NCBI GenBank assembly: GCA_016782355.1
Contig: JADHYP010000069.1
Span: 1 to 7,314 of the forward strand
Length of the DNA stretch: 7,314 nt
DNA from: Candidatus Syntropharchaeum sp.
GTDB taxonomy: Archaea; Halobacteriota; Syntropharchaeia; Alkanophagales; Methanospirareceae
Reading direction: 5' to 3'
Below, in pieces: positions 6,250-7,314 of this stretch (the stretch's first letter is position 1; every line of letters starts with the position of its first letter). A model generated the notes under the pieces. It had not been told where the DNA came from, did no database searches, and worked only from the letters and a program-made list of their open reading frames with translations. The translations under genes and the position numbers were made by a program.

Positions 6250-6284
6250 AATTTAAAAGCTTTATATTTTTATAAAACATAAAT
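6250..6284. promoter_or_regulatory. Divergent BRE/TATA region between methyltransferase and YhaM-like gene
   Basis: The AT-only core TTTATATTTTTATAAA (6261-6276) is a perfect 6-4-6 inverted repeat, so a TATA-like box faces each way. On +, AAAAGC (6255-6260) directly before TTTATAT makes a good archaeal BRE/TATA pair. Transcription would start near 6285-6292, at or just inside the start codon, consistent with a leaderless mRNA. On -, TTTATAAAAAT would start transcription near 6240-6250, giving the methyltransferase a leader of about 30-40 nt that includes its ribosome site. Start sites are inferred from spacing. Confidence 0.6.
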
Positions 6285-7280
6285 ATGAGTGAACCAAAGA
6301 AAAAGGTGAAAGATTTAAGGGCAGGTAACGCCGTTGATACGACTTTTTTAGTGATGGAGAAGGAGCTAAAGGCGTTTATCACGAAAGAAGGTTACTACCT
6401 GCAGGTGAAATTAGGTGACAGAACCGGCAACCTGTGGGGCAGGTGCTGGGAGAAAGCCGATGAAGTGGCATCTCGGTTCGAACCCGGCGACGTCGTTCGT
6501 ATAAAGGGCGTGGTGGAATCCTTTAGAGGTCGTTTACAGTTGATCTTCGAGCCCGACGCGATTGAGAGAAGCACGGAAACATACGACATCGCCGAATACC
6601 TGCCAGGGACATCGAAAAATACCGGCTTTTTATTCGATGAAATAGTAAAAACCGCAGAGGGTATGGAGAATGAATTTTTAAAGCGAGTGGTCTTTTCTTT
6701 TCTCAACGACGCCGATTTTATAAATACCTTTAAAAAGGCGCCATGTGCTAAAATTCACCACCATAATTACATCGGCGGGTTGATAGAGCACACGCAATCG
6801 GTTATGACGCTATGCGAAACCATCACTGAGTTATATCCCGAACTTGACAGGGATTTGTTGCTTGCCGGTGCCATCCTGCACGACATAGGGAAAACCGCAG
6901 CTTACGAATACGCATTTCGGATAGACGTAACGGAAGAAGGAGGGCTCATAGACCACATCGTGTTGGGCTATGGAATGGTGAAGGATAAAATAAGCGGGAT
7001 AAAAAACTTCCCGGAAGAACTCGCTCTTCGATTGCTGCACCTCATTTTAAGTCATCATAATTACGGCGAATGGGGCTCTCCGGTGAAGCCACTGTTTGCA
7101 GAAGCCGAAGCATTGTGTTATGCCGACCTGCTCGATTCCCGGCTCAAGGAATTCGTGCAGATACAGAAACGAGAGGCGGCGAAAGGGAAAGAGGGCGTAT
7201 GGAGTGATTTCAGCAGAGGGTTAGACCGTTTTCTTTATCTTGGTAGAGGAAAAAAAAGAAAAGAAATAATAAAGGAGTAA
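6285..7280 (+). CDS. YhaM-type OB-fold/HD-domain 3'-5' exoribonuclease-like protein
   Basis: This 331-residue cytoplasmic protein is related to the bacterial YhaM/CBF1 family of metal-dependent 3'-5' exonucleases. An N-terminal OB-fold (about 15-95; VKLGDRTGNLWGRCWE, GDVVRIKGVVESFRGRLQL) should bind single-stranded nucleic acid. The HD domain covers about 155-290: HHHNYIGGLIEHT (158-170), LLAGAILHDIGK with the HD pair H199-D200, H224 (DHIVLG), LILSHHNYGEWGSPVKP with H257/H258, and D281 (YADLLDSR). All expected metal ligands are present. The C-terminus is lysine-rich (GKKRKEIIKE). ATG 6285 has no Shine-Dalgarno and fits a leaderless start; the GTG at 6306 is a weaker alternative. RNA degradation or repair activity is inferred from the family. 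Its archaeal substrate is not known, and general HD phosphohydrolase activity remains possible. Confidence 0.9.
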   Translation: MSEPKKKVKDLRAGNAVDTTFLVMEKELKAFITKEGYYLQVKLGDRTGNLWGRCWEKADEVASRFEPGDVVRIKGVVESFRGRLQLIFEPDAIERSTETYDIAEYLPGTSKNTGFLFDEIVKTAEGMENEFLKRVVFSFLNDADFINTFKKAPCAKIHHHNYIGGLIEHTQSVMTLCETITELYPELDRDLLLAGAILHDIGKTAAYEYAFRIDVTEEGGLIDHIVLGYGMVKDKISGIKNFPEELALRLLHLILSHHNYGEWGSPVKPLFAEAEALCYADLLDSRLKEFVQIQKREAAKGKEGVWSDFSRGLDRFLYLGRGKKRKEIIKE

Positions 7281-7282
7281 TA

Positions 7283-7314
7283 GTTTACCGCTGAGCCCGC
7301 AGAGGACACAGAGG
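7283..7314 (+). repeat. 32-bp gene-end element, copy 2 (runs into window edge)
   Basis: It reads GTTTACCGCTGAGCCCGCAG followed by AGGACACAGAGG and matches 2945-2976 at 29/32 positions in the same orientation. It begins 2 nt after the TAA of the YhaM-like gene. The true right end is unknown because the window stops here. Its placement directly after a stop codon in both copies suggests a 3'-UTR or post-gene insertion preference. Confidence 0.7.

Overview
The window looks like chromosomal DNA of an archaeon, most likely a euryarchaeote of the methanogen/ANME type. The archaeal reading rests on a BRE/TATA-like promoter (AAAAGC followed by TTTATAT) in the divergent spacer near 6255-6268 and on genes that start with no Shine-Dalgarno sequence beside others that have a strong one. 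The finer placement is an inference; no rRNA or lineage marker is present.

Layout. From 1 to 2931 on + there is an ABC exporter operon of the MacB/LolD type: the 3' two thirds of an ATP-binding subunit (Walker A lies outside the window), then two tandem paralogous FtsX/MacB-type permeases. From 3027 to 3950 on - is ribonuclease Z (tRNA 3'-end maturation). Divergent from it at 4005-4805 on + is dapB (lysine/diaminopimelate pathway). An ATGA overlap couples dapB to a putative type II restriction endonuclease (4802-5434). The tail of that gene overlaps, on the opposite strand, the tail of a beta-organised DNA methyltransferase (5379-6209 or 6239, - strand). Together these form a compact convergent restriction-modification pair wedged between housekeeping genes. 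Divergent from the methyltransferase, at 6285-7280 on +, is a YhaM-type OB-fold plus HD-domain nuclease/phosphohydrolase.

Two families of short non-coding repeats mark the gene borders. One is a 40-bp element (39/40 identical) with an 8-bp inverted repeat, found just upstream of the second permease (1672-1711) and between rnz and dapB (3949-3988). It contains an AAAAGCTTTA core that recurs in the promoter region of the YhaM-like gene, so it may be a mobile or duplicated promoter/operator cassette. The other is a 32-bp element (29/32 identical) right after the stop codons of permease 2 (2945-2976) and of the YhaM-like gene (7283-7314, reaching the window edge).

No rRNA, tRNA, CRISPR array or transposase gene was recognised. 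There is no gene-free stretch over 300 bases; the longest spacer is about 95 bp (2932-3026). The most unusual parts are the repeat elements and the dapB-coupled restriction-modification pair; I see no clear evidence of a wholly new system.
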